From assembly GCA_951828535.1 (NCBI GenBank), contig OX639990.1:2095300-2159299 (forward strand): a DNA stretch of 64,000 nucleotides, in the 5' to 3' direction. This DNA comes from an uncultured Candidatus Entotheonella sp. (GTDB lineage: Bacteria; Tectomicrobia; Entotheonellia; Entotheonellales; Entotheonellaceae). Under the pieces are notes generated by a model, which worked only from the letters and a program-made list of their open reading frames with translations, made no database searches and was not told where the DNA came from. Shown piece by piece: positions 47,350 through 56,203 of this stretch (positions are counted from its first letter, which is position 1; every line of letters begins with the position of its first letter). The translations under genes were made by a program, and so were the position numbers.

Positions 47350-47377
47350 GTTGGATTAGCGTAACGTGACCCGACAT
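47347..47377 (+). repeat. Short palindromic repeat (GGATTAGC family), degenerate
   Basis: TAGGTTGGATTAGCGTAACG followed by TGACCCGACA resembles the element at 57821-57846 with mismatches. Its first three bases are the uup stop codon. It lies in the short gap before the convergent kinase-like gene. Confidence 0.5.
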
Positions 47378-47390
47378 TCCAAACCGGCCC

Positions 47391-48383
47391 CTATCCCATA
47401 CGCCGGATCAGCCGCAACAGCGGTTGCAGGGTATCGACGCCGAGATTGCGACGCGCCTGCTCGGCAGCGGCCTCCAGGCAGGGCAGATTGTACAGCAGCA
47501 ATCGCCGCCCTTCTTCCTGGCCCACGGCCTCAACAATACCGGGAAGCAACGCCCGCTCCAGCACCTCCTCACGCAGCCCATACACGGCGGCCAGCCTCTG
47601 CACCACGTATGGAAAGCCGGCTTCCTCCTGCAGGCTATGCAGGTCGATGATCGTGGCGCTCCCGGCCCTCTCTCCCGCCGCATCGGCATCACGCACCAGA
47701 ACGTTCCACGGACTGGGATCGGAGGTAAACAGCCGCCGGCCCAGGGCGTCCCACAGCCGCACGTAGGTCGCCACCGCCAGCCGCTCGGCGGCGACTCGGC
47801 GTTGTGCGTAAGCAGCAGCGTCCAACTCGCCGGCCAGCAGCCGCTGTTCGTATTGAAGCAACAAACGCTCCACCGACACGCCGGGAATGAACGCCTCGAT
47901 GAGCAGATGGCGCGGCGCGTCGGTGTCATCGCGCCAATGCCACACGCCGCCACAGCGTGGAAACACCCCGGCGGCACGGCGGCTCACGGTTTCGGCAAGG
48001 TCTGCGAGCGTGTCGAGGAGATCGGAGGTGGCGTCATCTTGCGCTTGCGCGTCGGCGGTAGCCGAATATACAAGACGCCGTTGGTGGGGAATTTTGCAGA
48101 CCAGGGGATAGGCATGCCGACCGCATTGCACGGTCAGCTTGTAGACGGCCATGGCGCCGCCCACAGCCAAAGGGGCGCCCACGCCACGCAACAAAAAAGG
48201 GTGCACCCCGGAATCCGGGTACACCCTGCGCAAGGCTTGCCGCACGCAACCGAACAGGCGGTTGGCCGCCTCGATGGCCTCGACGTGCTGTGGCACACAT
48301 TCCGGCGCCCATTGCAGGGCGGAACCGGACATTATTGCCATGCCGTAATCACGATGGCCCAACCGCAGGATGGAGCGCACCAA
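47391..48383 (-). CDS. Kinase-fold (APH/protein kinase-like) protein
   Basis: A 330-residue protein with features of the protein kinase/aminoglycoside phosphotransferase fold: a beta strand with VYKLTV and YPLVCKIPHQ (candidate ATP lysine), a catalytic-loop-like FTSDPSPWNVLV in which the usual HGD is replaced by TSD, and a metal motif-like TIIDLHSLQEE. It may be an active small-molecule or lipopolysaccharide kinase or a pseudokinase. The start is uncertain (TTG/GTG at 48383, ATG at 48341). Confidence 0.55.
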   Translation of the reverse strand: MVRSILRLGHRDYGMAIMSGSALQWAPECVPQHVEAIEAANRLFGCVRQALRRVYPDSGVHPFLLRGVGAPLAVGGAMAVYKLTVQCGRHAYPLVCKIPHQRRLVYSATADAQAQDDATSDLLDTLADLAETVSRRAAGVFPRCGGVWHWRDDTDAPRHLLIEAFIPGVSVERLLLQYEQRLLAGELDAAAYAQRRVAAERLAVATYVRLWDALGRRLFTSDPSPWNVLVRDADAAGERAGSATIIDLHSLQEEAGFPYVVQRLAAVYGLREEVLERALLPGIVEAVGQEEGRRLLLYNLPCLEAAAEQARRNLGVDTLQPLLRLIRRMG

Positions 48384-48489
48384 GGCCGGCAGGCAAACAC
48401 GTCAACACTCCCTTGGTGCGGCCATGCGGAGAGACTCGACGACACACTCTGAAGAGCCTTCTGGTTGGGCGGACCTGCGGTGCGTCACG

Positions 48490-48702
48490 TCACGACGTCT
48501 GGCTTTCAACCTTTTTGGATTCCTCGTCCCCGCCGTCCTCGACTGCGTCCGTCACGTCGTCCGTCACCTTTTCGCTGGCCGTCTTGAATTCCCGAATGCC
48601 TTTGCCCAAGCCTTTGGCGATCTCCGGGATCTTCTTGCCGCCGAAAAACAGCATGGCAATGGCGAGGATGATAACCAGTTCTTGCACGCCTAGACCGAAC
48701 AT
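48490..48702 (-). CDS. tatA: Sec-independent protein translocase subunit TatA/E
   Basis: A 70-residue protein with one N-terminal helix ([18 protein letters not shown]), the [14 protein letters not shown] hinge and amphipathic helix, and an acidic tail. It forms the pore of the twin-arginine export path. No tatB or tatC is next to it. Confidence 0.93.
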   Translation of the reverse strand: MFGLGVQELVIILAIAMLFFGGKKIPEIAKGLGKGIREFKTASEKVTDDVTDAVEDGGDEESKKVESQTS

Positions 48703-48949
48703 TACGACCTCCTCACAGCTACTGGAGAGCTACTGGAATAACGAATGGTACTCAGTATACGCCGCATGGATGCTGCTGGCCAATGCAATTCTTCGCTGGC
48801 AGCAGTCCTCACCACGAAAATAGGAAGCGCCCAGGGCGGAGCGACTGTGATTCAATCTGCCGTATGAAATGACTGAAGCGATACATTGGGGACCTTTATG
48901 AGCAGTGCGATCTGTTGTCGGACCCGCTGTTGATGAGAGACATCCCAAC

Positions 48950-48979
48950 TTGACACCAACCCCGCTTGCCTTGTATTTG
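48950..48979 (+). promoter_or_regulatory. Candidate promoter of the DUF1302 cluster
   Basis: TTGACA (48950-48955) is followed after 18 bases by TATTTG (48974-48979), 70 bases before the first gene. The rest of the 347-base gap from 48703 holds no supported gene. Confidence 0.3.
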
Positions 48980-49049
48980 TTTAAGTTTTGTGGGTAAAGA
49001 ACGATAGCGTACTTGCTGCCAAAGCGAATAGCCCTATGAGGAATCAACC

Positions 49050-51170
49050 ATGTACATAATATGGCGCGATCGTTGCCGCCAGATGCTACCGAACCTGTTG
49101 CCTGGCGGGCTTCGCGCGCTGGCCGGTGCGACCCTCTGTCTGTATGCCTTCGGAGCCGTTGGGTTCACGTCACCCTCGTTGGCCGCCGAGCTCGGTCGCG
49201 GCGAGTTGCATCTAAGCCTCGATACCACCCTCTCGCATGGTCTGACCTTCCGCATCCAGGAGCAGGATGACCTTCTGACCAGCGACGTCAACGGCAACGA
49301 CGGCAACCTCAACTACAGCCGCGGCCTCGTCAGCAACACCTCCAAATTCACCAGTGATCTCGATCTCGGCTACCGCAACTTCGGCGCCTTCTTGCGTATC
49401 AACGGTTTCCTCGACTTCGAGAATGAGAACGGCGCGCGGGAACGCACCCCCCTGAGCGATGAGGCGAAGGAGTTGGTGGGACAGGACATCATTTTGCTCG
49501 ACGCCTACCTCACCGGCGCGTTCGAAGTCGGAAACGTTGCGATCGACCTACGCCTCGGCCGCCACGTGCTCAACTGGGGCGAGAGCACGTTCATCCAGAA
49601 CGGCATCAACACCATCAACCCGTTCGACGTGAGCAAGCTCCGGCTGCCGGGCTCGGAGCTGCGTGAGGCGCTGATGCCGGTCTCGCTGGTCTCGGCCTCG
49701 GTGGGGCTGACTGACACGCTGTCGATGGAAGGCTTCTATCAGCTCGACTGGGAGAACACCAAGATCGACCCGGTCGGGACCTACTTCTCGGTCACCGATT
49801 ACGTCGGCCCGGGCGCGGAGAAGGCGGTAATCGCTCTACCCGGCCTCGACCTTGGCGATATGGGCCTGACCGCAGAGAACAATCCTTTCGCCGTCTTTGG
49901 CGTCATGCCGGATCCCGACTTCCTGACCGCGAAGCGCGGTACGGACCACGAACCGGACGACTCGGGCCAGTGGGGGATCGCGTTCCGCTATCTCGCCGAG
50001 GCGTTGAACAATACCGAATTCGGCTTCTACTACATGAACTACCACAGCCGCCTACCGGTCGTCGGCGGGCACACCGGCACGCTGCTGGGAGCCACGAACG
50101 GCCTTGCTCGGGTTAGTACTGCCGCCGCTCCTATCGTAATGCTCGCCCAAATTTTTGGGGGCGCCGTTCAAATCGGCAATATACCCGCTGCTTTGATGGC
50201 CCTCTCGGATGCCGCCACCCGAGAAGTCCCTGGCGCCGAAGATGCCGCGGCCCGATTTCGGGCCGCGGTCAGTACTGGGAACCAGACTGCCATTGAGACA
50301 GCTACCTCGGAAATTATCGAGGCACTTACTTCTATCGCCAAGCAAGCTGCGCCTCTTGGCATCGACACCTACGTCAAGACCGGGCACTACTTCGTCGAAT
50401 ACCCGGAAGACATCCAACTCTTCGGCGTTAGCTTCAATACCGAGATCGGCGCGTCGGGCTGGGCCCTGCAAGGCGAATACTCCTTCCGCCAGGACGCGCC
50501 GCTGCAACTCGCGGAACGCAGGGTATTCGCTGACGCCCTCGGGCCGTTCACCGGCTGCCTCGCCCAGGGCGACGCGGCGGCCACCTGCATCAGTGAGAAT
50601 GCTGTGGCCGGCCTGTACGATGCGGACGTCGCCGGCTTCATTCTGCGCGACGTGAGCCAGATGCAGGCCACTGCCACCAAGGTGTTTGGTCCTGTTCTGG
50701 GATCGGACAGCGGGGTGTTCTTGACGGAAGTGGCGACAATGCACGTCCATAACATGCCGGGCGGCAAGGGGGTCGCTACCACGAATCCTGACGGGAGTCC
50801 GAATCCGGCCTTTGCCGATGCTATTCCCATCGAAAGCCCCGCCGGCGAGCCCGACGACGACCCCACCACGAACAGCAGCGACGCCGACGGCACCTCCTGG
50901 GGCTACCGGCTGGCGACACGCCTCGACTACAACAACGCCATCGGCGCGGTGAACCTGTTCCCGTACCTACAGTTGCAGCACGACATCAGCGGCAACAGCC
51001 CGGCACCCAGCGGCTCGTTCGTGGAAGGCCGAACCGCGCTGACCCTCGGGGTGCGCGCCGGCTATCTCAGCCGCTGGGAGGCTGACCTCAATTTCACCAC
51101 ATACGGCGGCAAGGAAAACGAGCTGCACGACCGCGATTTCGTCTCCGTCACCGTCAAATACTCATTCTGA
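49050..51170 (+). CDS. DUF1302-family outer-membrane protein
   Basis: A 706-residue exported protein. A signal-like segment (about 20-45, ending SLAA) is followed by beta-rich sequence, with the family pattern RLGRHVLNWGESTFIQNGIN and ends with VSVTVKYSF, the terminal Phe of a barrel. It likely acts as a porin-like outer-membrane channel or receptor. A central loop-rich insert (residues 345-430) is Ala-rich and less typical. GAGGAATC precedes the start. It heads a four-gene cluster with DUF1329, YCF48 and MMPL proteins. Confidence 0.88.
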   Translation: MYIIWRDRCRQMLPNLLPGGLRALAGATLCLYAFGAVGFTSPSLAAELGRGELHLSLDTTLSHGLTFRIQEQDDLLTSDVNGNDGNLNYSRGLVSNTSKFTSDLDLGYRNFGAFLRINGFLDFENENGARERTPLSDEAKELVGQDIILLDAYLTGAFEVGNVAIDLRLGRHVLNWGESTFIQNGINTINPFDVSKLRLPGSELREALMPVSLVSASVGLTDTLSMEGFYQLDWENTKIDPVGTYFSVTDYVGPGAEKAVIALPGLDLGDMGLTAENNPFAVFGVMPDPDFLTAKRGTDHEPDDSGQWGIAFRYLAEALNNTEFGFYYMNYHSRLPVVGGHTGTLLGATNGLARVSTAAAPIVMLAQIFGGAVQIGNIPAALMALSDAATREVPGAEDAAARFRAAVSTGNQTAIETATSEIIEALTSIAKQAAPLGIDTYVKTGHYFVEYPEDIQLFGVSFNTEIGASGWALQGEYSFRQDAPLQLAERRVFADALGPFTGCLAQGDAAATCISENAVAGLYDADVAGFILRDVSQMQATATKVFGPVLGSDSGVFLTEVATMHVHNMPGGKGVATTNPDGSPNPAFADAIPIESPAGEPDDDPTTNSSDADGTSWGYRLATRLDYNNAIGAVNLFPYLQLQHDISGNSPAPSGSFVEGRTALTLGVRAGYLSRWEADLNFTTYGGKENELHDRDFVSVTVKYSF

Positions 51171-51182
51171 GGGCTATGAATC

Positions 51183-52544
51183 ATGAACATATCGACCCTT
51201 CGACTCTGGGTCGCGCTCGCGCTCGTGAGTGCTCTCGCCTGTCCCGCTGCCGCCGAAATCTCGGCTGACCAGATCGCGCGGCTCGGCAACGACCTCACGC
51301 CCCTCGGCGGCGAGCGGGCGGGCAACGCTGAAGGCACTATTCCGGAATGGACCGGCGGCATCATCACGCCGCCTGCCGGCTACGTTGTCGGCGAGCACCA
51401 CCGCGACCCTTACGGAGTCGATCAGCCGCTCTTCATCATCAACGCCGCCAACCTTGACGAGCACCGCGACAAGCTGTCGGTCGGGCACCAGCGCATGCTG
51501 GAAACCTATCCGTCCTTCGAGATGCAGGTCTATCCGACCCGGCGCAGCGCCTCGGCGCCGCAGCGCATCTACAACGCCACCCGGAACATCGCCGCCACAG
51601 CGAAGCTGGTGGACGACGGCAACGGCGTTGGCGGCGCGGTGATCGGCATCCCCTTCCCGATCCCATCCAACGGCCTGGAAGCCGTCTGGAACCATCTGTT
51701 GCGCTACCGGGGCGAGACGATCGCCTGCACCATCGGCCAAGCCGCCGTGACCCGCGGCGGCGCTTACACGGTGGTCAAATACGGCCTTGAAGTCGAGATG
51801 CGCTATGCGCTCCCGGGCATGACCGAGGAACGGCTCGACAACACGATGATCCTATTCAAACAGAAGGTGCTGGCGCCGGCGCGGCTCGCCGGCGACATCC
51901 TCCTGGTCCACGAGACCATGAACCAGGTGCGCGAGCCGCGCAACGCCTGGACCTACAACCCCGGCCAGCGCCGGGTGCGGCGGGCGCCAAACGTCGCCTA
52001 TGACAACCCGGGCACCACCACGGACGGGTTGCGCACCGCTGATCAGTTCGACATGTTCAACGGCGCGGTCGACCGCTACGACTGGAAGCTCGTCGGCAAG
52101 CGCGAGATCTATGTGCCGTATAACGCCTACAGGCTGCACAGTGACCAACTTACCTTCGCCGACATCCTCACCCCGCTGCACCCCAACCCGGCGCATTTGC
52201 GCTATGAGCTGCACCGGGTGTGGGTGGTCGAGGCAGCCCTCAAGGAAGGCGCGCGGCACATCTACAACCGGCGTACCCTCTATATCGACGAGGACTCGTG
52301 GCAGATCTTGCTCGCCGACCTCTACGACAACCGCGACGAGCTCTGGCGTGTGTCGGAAGCGCACGTCATCAACTACTACGAAAAACCACTGATCTGGTCG
52401 ACGCTTGAGGTGCATACCGATCTGCAGGCGGGACGCTACCTCGCCCTCGGCCTCGACAACGAATTCTCCATGTGCACGCAGGACGTGGTGGCGAAGTCGC
52501 GGAACTTCACCCCAGCGGCCCTGCGCCGCGAAGGCCGGCGCTGA
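51183..52544 (+). CDS. DUF1329-family periplasmic protein
   Basis: A 453-residue protein with a signal peptide ending in ACPAAA. The family pattern is visible in EGTIPEWTGGI and in DMFNGAVDRYDWKLVGKREIYVPYN. DUF1329 proteins have a LolA/LolB-like fold and always sit next to DUF1302 proteins, which suggests transport or delivery of a hydrophobic molecule. It starts 12 bases after the DUF1302 gene. Confidence 0.9.
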   Translation: MNISTLRLWVALALVSALACPAAAEISADQIARLGNDLTPLGGERAGNAEGTIPEWTGGIITPPAGYVVGEHHRDPYGVDQPLFIINAANLDEHRDKLSVGHQRMLETYPSFEMQVYPTRRSASAPQRIYNATRNIAATAKLVDDGNGVGGAVIGIPFPIPSNGLEAVWNHLLRYRGETIACTIGQAAVTRGGAYTVVKYGLEVEMRYALPGMTEERLDNTMILFKQKVLAPARLAGDILLVHETMNQVREPRNAWTYNPGQRRVRRAPNVAYDNPGTTTDGLRTADQFDMFNGAVDRYDWKLVGKREIYVPYNAYRLHSDQLTFADILTPLHPNPAHLRYELHRVWVVEAALKEGARHIYNRRTLYIDEDSWQILLADLYDNRDELWRVSEAHVINYYEKPLIWSTLEVHTDLQAGRYLALGLDNEFSMCTQDVVAKSRNFTPAALRREGRR

Positions 52545-52546
52545 TC

Positions 52547-53578
52547 TTGGCCGGCCGCCGAGAGCGAGCCGCTTTGCTCGCGCGTGGCGGGCGCCTCGGG
52601 TTGTGGCTCGTCTTGACCGTTTGTACGGCGCTGCTCGTATCCGCCGCGGCCCAGATGGCATCAGTGGAGTCCCGACTTGCCGCGACCTCGCTGCTGCTTG
52701 ACGGGACGGCGGCCGGACCGCGTCTGGTCGTGGTTGGCGAACGCGGCCATATCCTGTTTTCCGACGACGGCGCGATCTGGACGCAGGCGCGGGTGCCGGT
52801 CCAGGTCATGCTGACGGCGGTGCGCATGCACGACGCGCGTACAGGCTGGGCGGTCGGGCACGACGCGGTCATCCTGCGTACGCGCGACGGCGGCGAGACG
52901 TGGCAGCTTGTTCACGACGCGCCGCAAGCGCAACTGCCGCTGCTCGATATCTGGTTCCGCGATGCGGACAGCGGCTTCGCGGTGGGCGCTTTCGGCACCT
53001 TCCTTGCCACCATGGACGGCGGTGACACCTGGACATGCCGGAACGGTTGCTGGGAAGACGACGACGGAGAGAGCGGACCGCCGTTGCTTCATGCCGCCGA
53101 TAGTGACTTCGAGGACGATTTCCACCTTAACGCCATTGCACCGGCCGGACCCGACCGGCTCTTTCTCGCCGGTGAGGCGGGCGTTCTGTACCGCTCCGAC
53201 GACGGCGGCGAGACGTGGCGCGCCCTGCCCTCCCCATACAGCGGCTCATGGTTCGGGGTCTTGGCGCTGGATGCCGATACCATACTCGTTGCGGGGCTTC
53301 GCGGCCGCCTGTTCCGTTCCGAGGATGCGGGCGAAAGCTGGACACAAATCGAAACCGGCACCACCGCGACGCTGACCGACCTCGTGCAGGTGAACCCCGA
53401 CCTGATGCTAATCACCGGCCTCGCCGGCGCCCTTCTGACCAGCCGTGACAACGGCCTCAGCGTCTCATACCGGCCCCTGCCCGCGCGCCAAGGCATATCG
53501 GCCGCCCTGGTAACAGCCGACGGCAGCATCGTGCTGGTTGGGGAATCCGGTATCGAACCCCTCTCCGGAATCGAATAG
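52547..53578 (+). CDS. YCF48/BNR-repeat beta-propeller protein
   Basis: A 343-residue protein with a membrane or signal segment (LGLWLVLTVCTALLVSAAA) and several BNR-like repeats with the pattern SDDGAIW, TRDGGETW, TMDGGDTW, RSDDGGETW and RSEDAGESW. These form a propeller related to the photosystem II assembly factor HCF136. I take a TTG three bases after the DUF1329 stop as the start; an ATG at 52472 would overlap that gene more deeply. It is probably periplasmic and helps the export cluster. Confidence 0.82.
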   Translation: MAGRRERAALLARGGRLGLWLVLTVCTALLVSAAAQMASVESRLAATSLLLDGTAAGPRLVVVGERGHILFSDDGAIWTQARVPVQVMLTAVRMHDARTGWAVGHDAVILRTRDGGETWQLVHDAPQAQLPLLDIWFRDADSGFAVGAFGTFLATMDGGDTWTCRNGCWEDDDGESGPPLLHAADSDFEDDFHLNAIAPAGPDRLFLAGEAGVLYRSDDGGETWRALPSPYSGSWFGVLALDADTILVAGLRGRLFRSEDAGESWTQIETGTTATLTDLVQVNPDLMLITGLAGALLTSRDNGLSVSYRPLPARQGISAALVTADGSIVLVGESGIEPLSGIE

Positions 53579-53587
53579 GCGGGTGTG

Positions 53588-55966
53588 ATGGCGGAAGCAA
53601 CGGCAAGCGGAAACGGTCATCCCATCGCCACTCTCATCGATCGCCTGGTATTCGGTCGCCGCCTCGTGACCCTCACCGTCTTCGTGGTGGTTACGGTGGT
53701 GCTGGGGTGGCTGGCTGCCGGGTTGCGCGTGGACGCCGGCTTCACCAAGCTGCTGCCGGTCGAACACGATTACATGCAGACCTTCCTTGAGTATCGTGAC
53801 GAATTCGGCAGCGCCGACCGCGTGGCCGTGGCGGTGATGGCACGCGACGGCAACATGTTCACGCCGGCGTTTTTCGCCTTGCTGCACAAGGTGACGGACG
53901 CCGTGTTCTTCCTGCCCGGCGTCGACCGCACCCAGGTCTATTCCGTCCTCACACCCAACGTGCGCTTCATCGAGGTGGTCGAAGACGGCCTGATGAGCGG
54001 CGATGTCCTGCCGTCGGATTTCCAGCCGACCGAAGAAAGTCTCGCGCAGGTCCGCGAGAACATCATCAAGGCCGGCGTCGTCGGCCGTCTGGTCGCCAAC
54101 GACTTCTCCGGCGCCCTGGTCAGCGCCAAGCTGCAGGAATTCGACCCCAACACCGGGGAGAAGCTCGACTATCTCAATGTCGCGGCAGAGCTCGAACGCA
54201 TTCGCGCCGAGGCGAGCGCGCCCGACGGGGGCGAGCCTATCGCGGATTTGCATGTCATCGGCTTCGCCAAGGTGGTGGGGGACATCGCAGCGGGCGCGGT
54301 CCGAGTCGTGCTTTTCTTTGTCATCACCTTTGCGATCACGGCTTTATTCGTTTACGTCTATGCAGGCTCCCTGCGCTTCACCGCGATGCTGCTCGCCTGT
54401 GCCTTGATTGCGATGGTGTGGCAGCTTGGCGCCCTCGCCGGCCTCGGCTTCGGCATCGATCCGATCTCCATCCTCGTGCCCTTCCTGGTGTTCGCCATCG
54501 GGGTCAGCCACGGCGTGCAGATGGTCAGTGCCGTACGCGCCGAAGCGATTGGCAGCGCGCCGCCGCTCACCGCCGCGCGCAACAGCCTGCGTCGCCTGCT
54601 GCTGCCCGGCGCCGTGGCGCTCGCCTCCGACACCGTGGGCTTCGTGACCATCTCGCTCATCAAGGTGCCGGTGATTCAGGAAATTGCGATTGCCGCCAGT
54701 CTCGGCGTCGCCGCCATCATTCTCACCAATCTGGGACTCCTGCCGGTCCTGCTCTCTTACGTCACGGTTAACGCCCGACAGCGCGAGGCAGCCCTTGAGC
54801 GCGACCGACGCTTGGCGCCGGTGTGGGCCCGTTTTGCGGGCGTGGCACGGCGCGGCCCCGCTCTCGTCACCATCGGCCTGGCCGCCGTCCTGATGATCGT
54901 CGGCGCCTCCTATGCGCCGATGGTGCGCATTGGCGATCAGCATCACGGCGTGCCGGAACTGCGCCCAACCGCCACGTACAACCTCGATGCCGCAGCCATC
55001 GGCGAGCGGTTCGAGATCGGCGTCGACGTCTTCACAGCCATCGCGGAAACCAAGTCGGAAGGCTGCATCGACTATGAGGTGATGAACACCCTCGACCGCT
55101 TCGAGTGGCACCTGCGCAACGTGGAGGGCGTGCAATCCGTGGCGGCGCTGAGCGGCGCCGTCCGCAAGGTCGCGTCCGGCCTGAAGGAAGGCAGCCTCAA
55201 ATGGCGGACCGTGCCGCGCGATCCGTACGTGCTGGCACAAACCGGAACGTACGTGCCGACTAGCAGCGGCCTGCTCAACGCCGATTGCAGCGCCATGCCG
55301 GTAATGGTTTACACTACGGATCACAAGGCCGTGACCATCGAGCGCATCGTCGACGCGGTCAAGGCGTTCAACGCCGCCAATGCGGACGAGGAGATCGTCT
55401 TCCGTCTCGCTTCCGGCAACGTCGGCGTCATGGCCGCAGTCAACGAGGAGGTTTCGGCCTCGCAGTTCCCGATCCTCGGCTACGTTTACGCCGCGGTCAT
55501 CATCCTGTGCCTGATCTTCTTCCGATCGCTGGCGGCAACGGTGTGCATCGTCGTGCCGCTCGCCGCCGTCTCGCTGCTCGCCTATGCGCTGATGGCGGCG
55601 CTGGAGATCGGGCTGAAGGTCTCCACGCTGCCGGTGGTGGCGCTCGGCATCGGCATCGGCGTCGATTACGGCATCTATATATACGGGCAGCTGCGCCTCC
55701 ACTTGGCGGAGGGCCTCGACTTTGCGACCGCCTATGTACGGACCCTTGCCACCACGGGGGCCGCGGTGGTGCTGACCGGCCTTACCCTGGCAGCCGGTGT
55801 GGCAACCTGGATCGTGGCGCCGCTCCAGCTTCAGGCCGACATGGGCACGGTGCTGACCTTCATGTTCCTCGTTAACATGATTGGCGCCATTGTGCTGCTG
55901 CCGGCGCTCGGCGCGTGGCTGATCCGGTCGAAGCCGGGCACGGCACCGCCTCGAACGGGAGGCTAA
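53588..55966 (+). CDS. RND/MMPL-family membrane transporter
   Basis: A 792-residue polytopic protein with two repeats: a first membrane helix, a periplasmic domain (about 60-230), then a bundle of helices; the second half repeats this. The MMPL-type charged helix pair GIDPISILVPFLVFAIGVSHGVQ and VALGIGIGVDYGIYIYGQ, each split in my reading into adjacent motifs, is present. With the DUF1302/DUF1329/YCF48 genes it probably forms an envelope-spanning exporter of lipids, sterols or other hydrophobic compounds. A GTG just before the ATG is an alternative start. Confidence 0.9.
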   Translation: MAEATASGNGHPIATLIDRLVFGRRLVTLTVFVVVTVVLGWLAAGLRVDAGFTKLLPVEHDYMQTFLEYRDEFGSADRVAVAVMARDGNMFTPAFFALLHKVTDAVFFLPGVDRTQVYSVLTPNVRFIEVVEDGLMSGDVLPSDFQPTEESLAQVRENIIKAGVVGRLVANDFSGALVSAKLQEFDPNTGEKLDYLNVAAELERIRAEASAPDGGEPIADLHVIGFAKVVGDIAAGAVRVVLFFVITFAITALFVYVYAGSLRFTAMLLACALIAMVWQLGALAGLGFGIDPISILVPFLVFAIGVSHGVQMVSAVRAEAIGSAPPLTAARNSLRRLLLPGAVALASDTVGFVTISLIKVPVIQEIAIAASLGVAAIILTNLGLLPVLLSYVTVNARQREAALERDRRLAPVWARFAGVARRGPALVTIGLAAVLMIVGASYAPMVRIGDQHHGVPELRPTATYNLDAAAIGERFEIGVDVFTAIAETKSEGCIDYEVMNTLDRFEWHLRNVEGVQSVAALSGAVRKVASGLKEGSLKWRTVPRDPYVLAQTGTYVPTSSGLLNADCSAMPVMVYTTDHKAVTIERIVDAVKAFNAANADEEIVFRLASGNVGVMAAVNEEVSASQFPILGYVYAAVIILCLIFFRSLAATVCIVVPLAAVSLLAYALMAALEIGLKVSTLPVVALGIGIGVDYGIYIYGQLRLHLAEGLDFATAYVRTLATTGAAVVLTGLTLAAGVATWIVAPLQLQADMGTVLTFMFLVNMIGAIVLLPALGAWLIRSKPGTAPPRTGG

Positions 55967-56050
55967 CCCGTCTGCGTCTCAAAGACGACTCAAGATGGAT
56001 TGGCACCCTATGGGCAAAGACATGCGCACGAGCCGCGGGGCTGCCGCTGG

Positions 56051-56157
56051 CGTAACCCCCCAACCCCCCTTATCAGGGGGGCTTCGGCGGCGGCGTTGTT
56101 TTGACTGCGCAAGGCTTTCAAGAATTTCCCCCTGATAAGGGGGCAAGGGGGGTTGCG
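56051..56157. repeat. Inverted pair of CCCCCTTATCAGGGGG repeats
   Basis: A copy at 56051-56082 (CGTAACCCCCCAACCCCC then TTATCAGGGGG) faces an inverted copy at 56126-56157 (TTCCCCCTGATAAGGGGG then CAAGGGGGGTT). The two can pair over about 30 bases with a 40-base loop, forming a large hairpin between the MMPL and P450 genes. It looks like a mobile palindromic repeat pair and could end transcription. Confidence 0.7.
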
Positions 56158-56203
56158 TCTCCCTGTTTCGACGCTCTGAACGCTTACCCGTGGAGGTGCT
56201 CAC

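Noticed and set aside
48190-48235. Inverted repeat GGGTGCACCC / GGGTACACCC as a terminator
   Set aside because: It lies well inside the kinase-like coding sequence and is not followed by a T run; probably coding sequence.
49061-49270. Alternative 69-codon frame at the DUF1302 start
   Set aside because: Shadow frame overlapping the DUF1302 signal peptide, Arg/Ser-rich.
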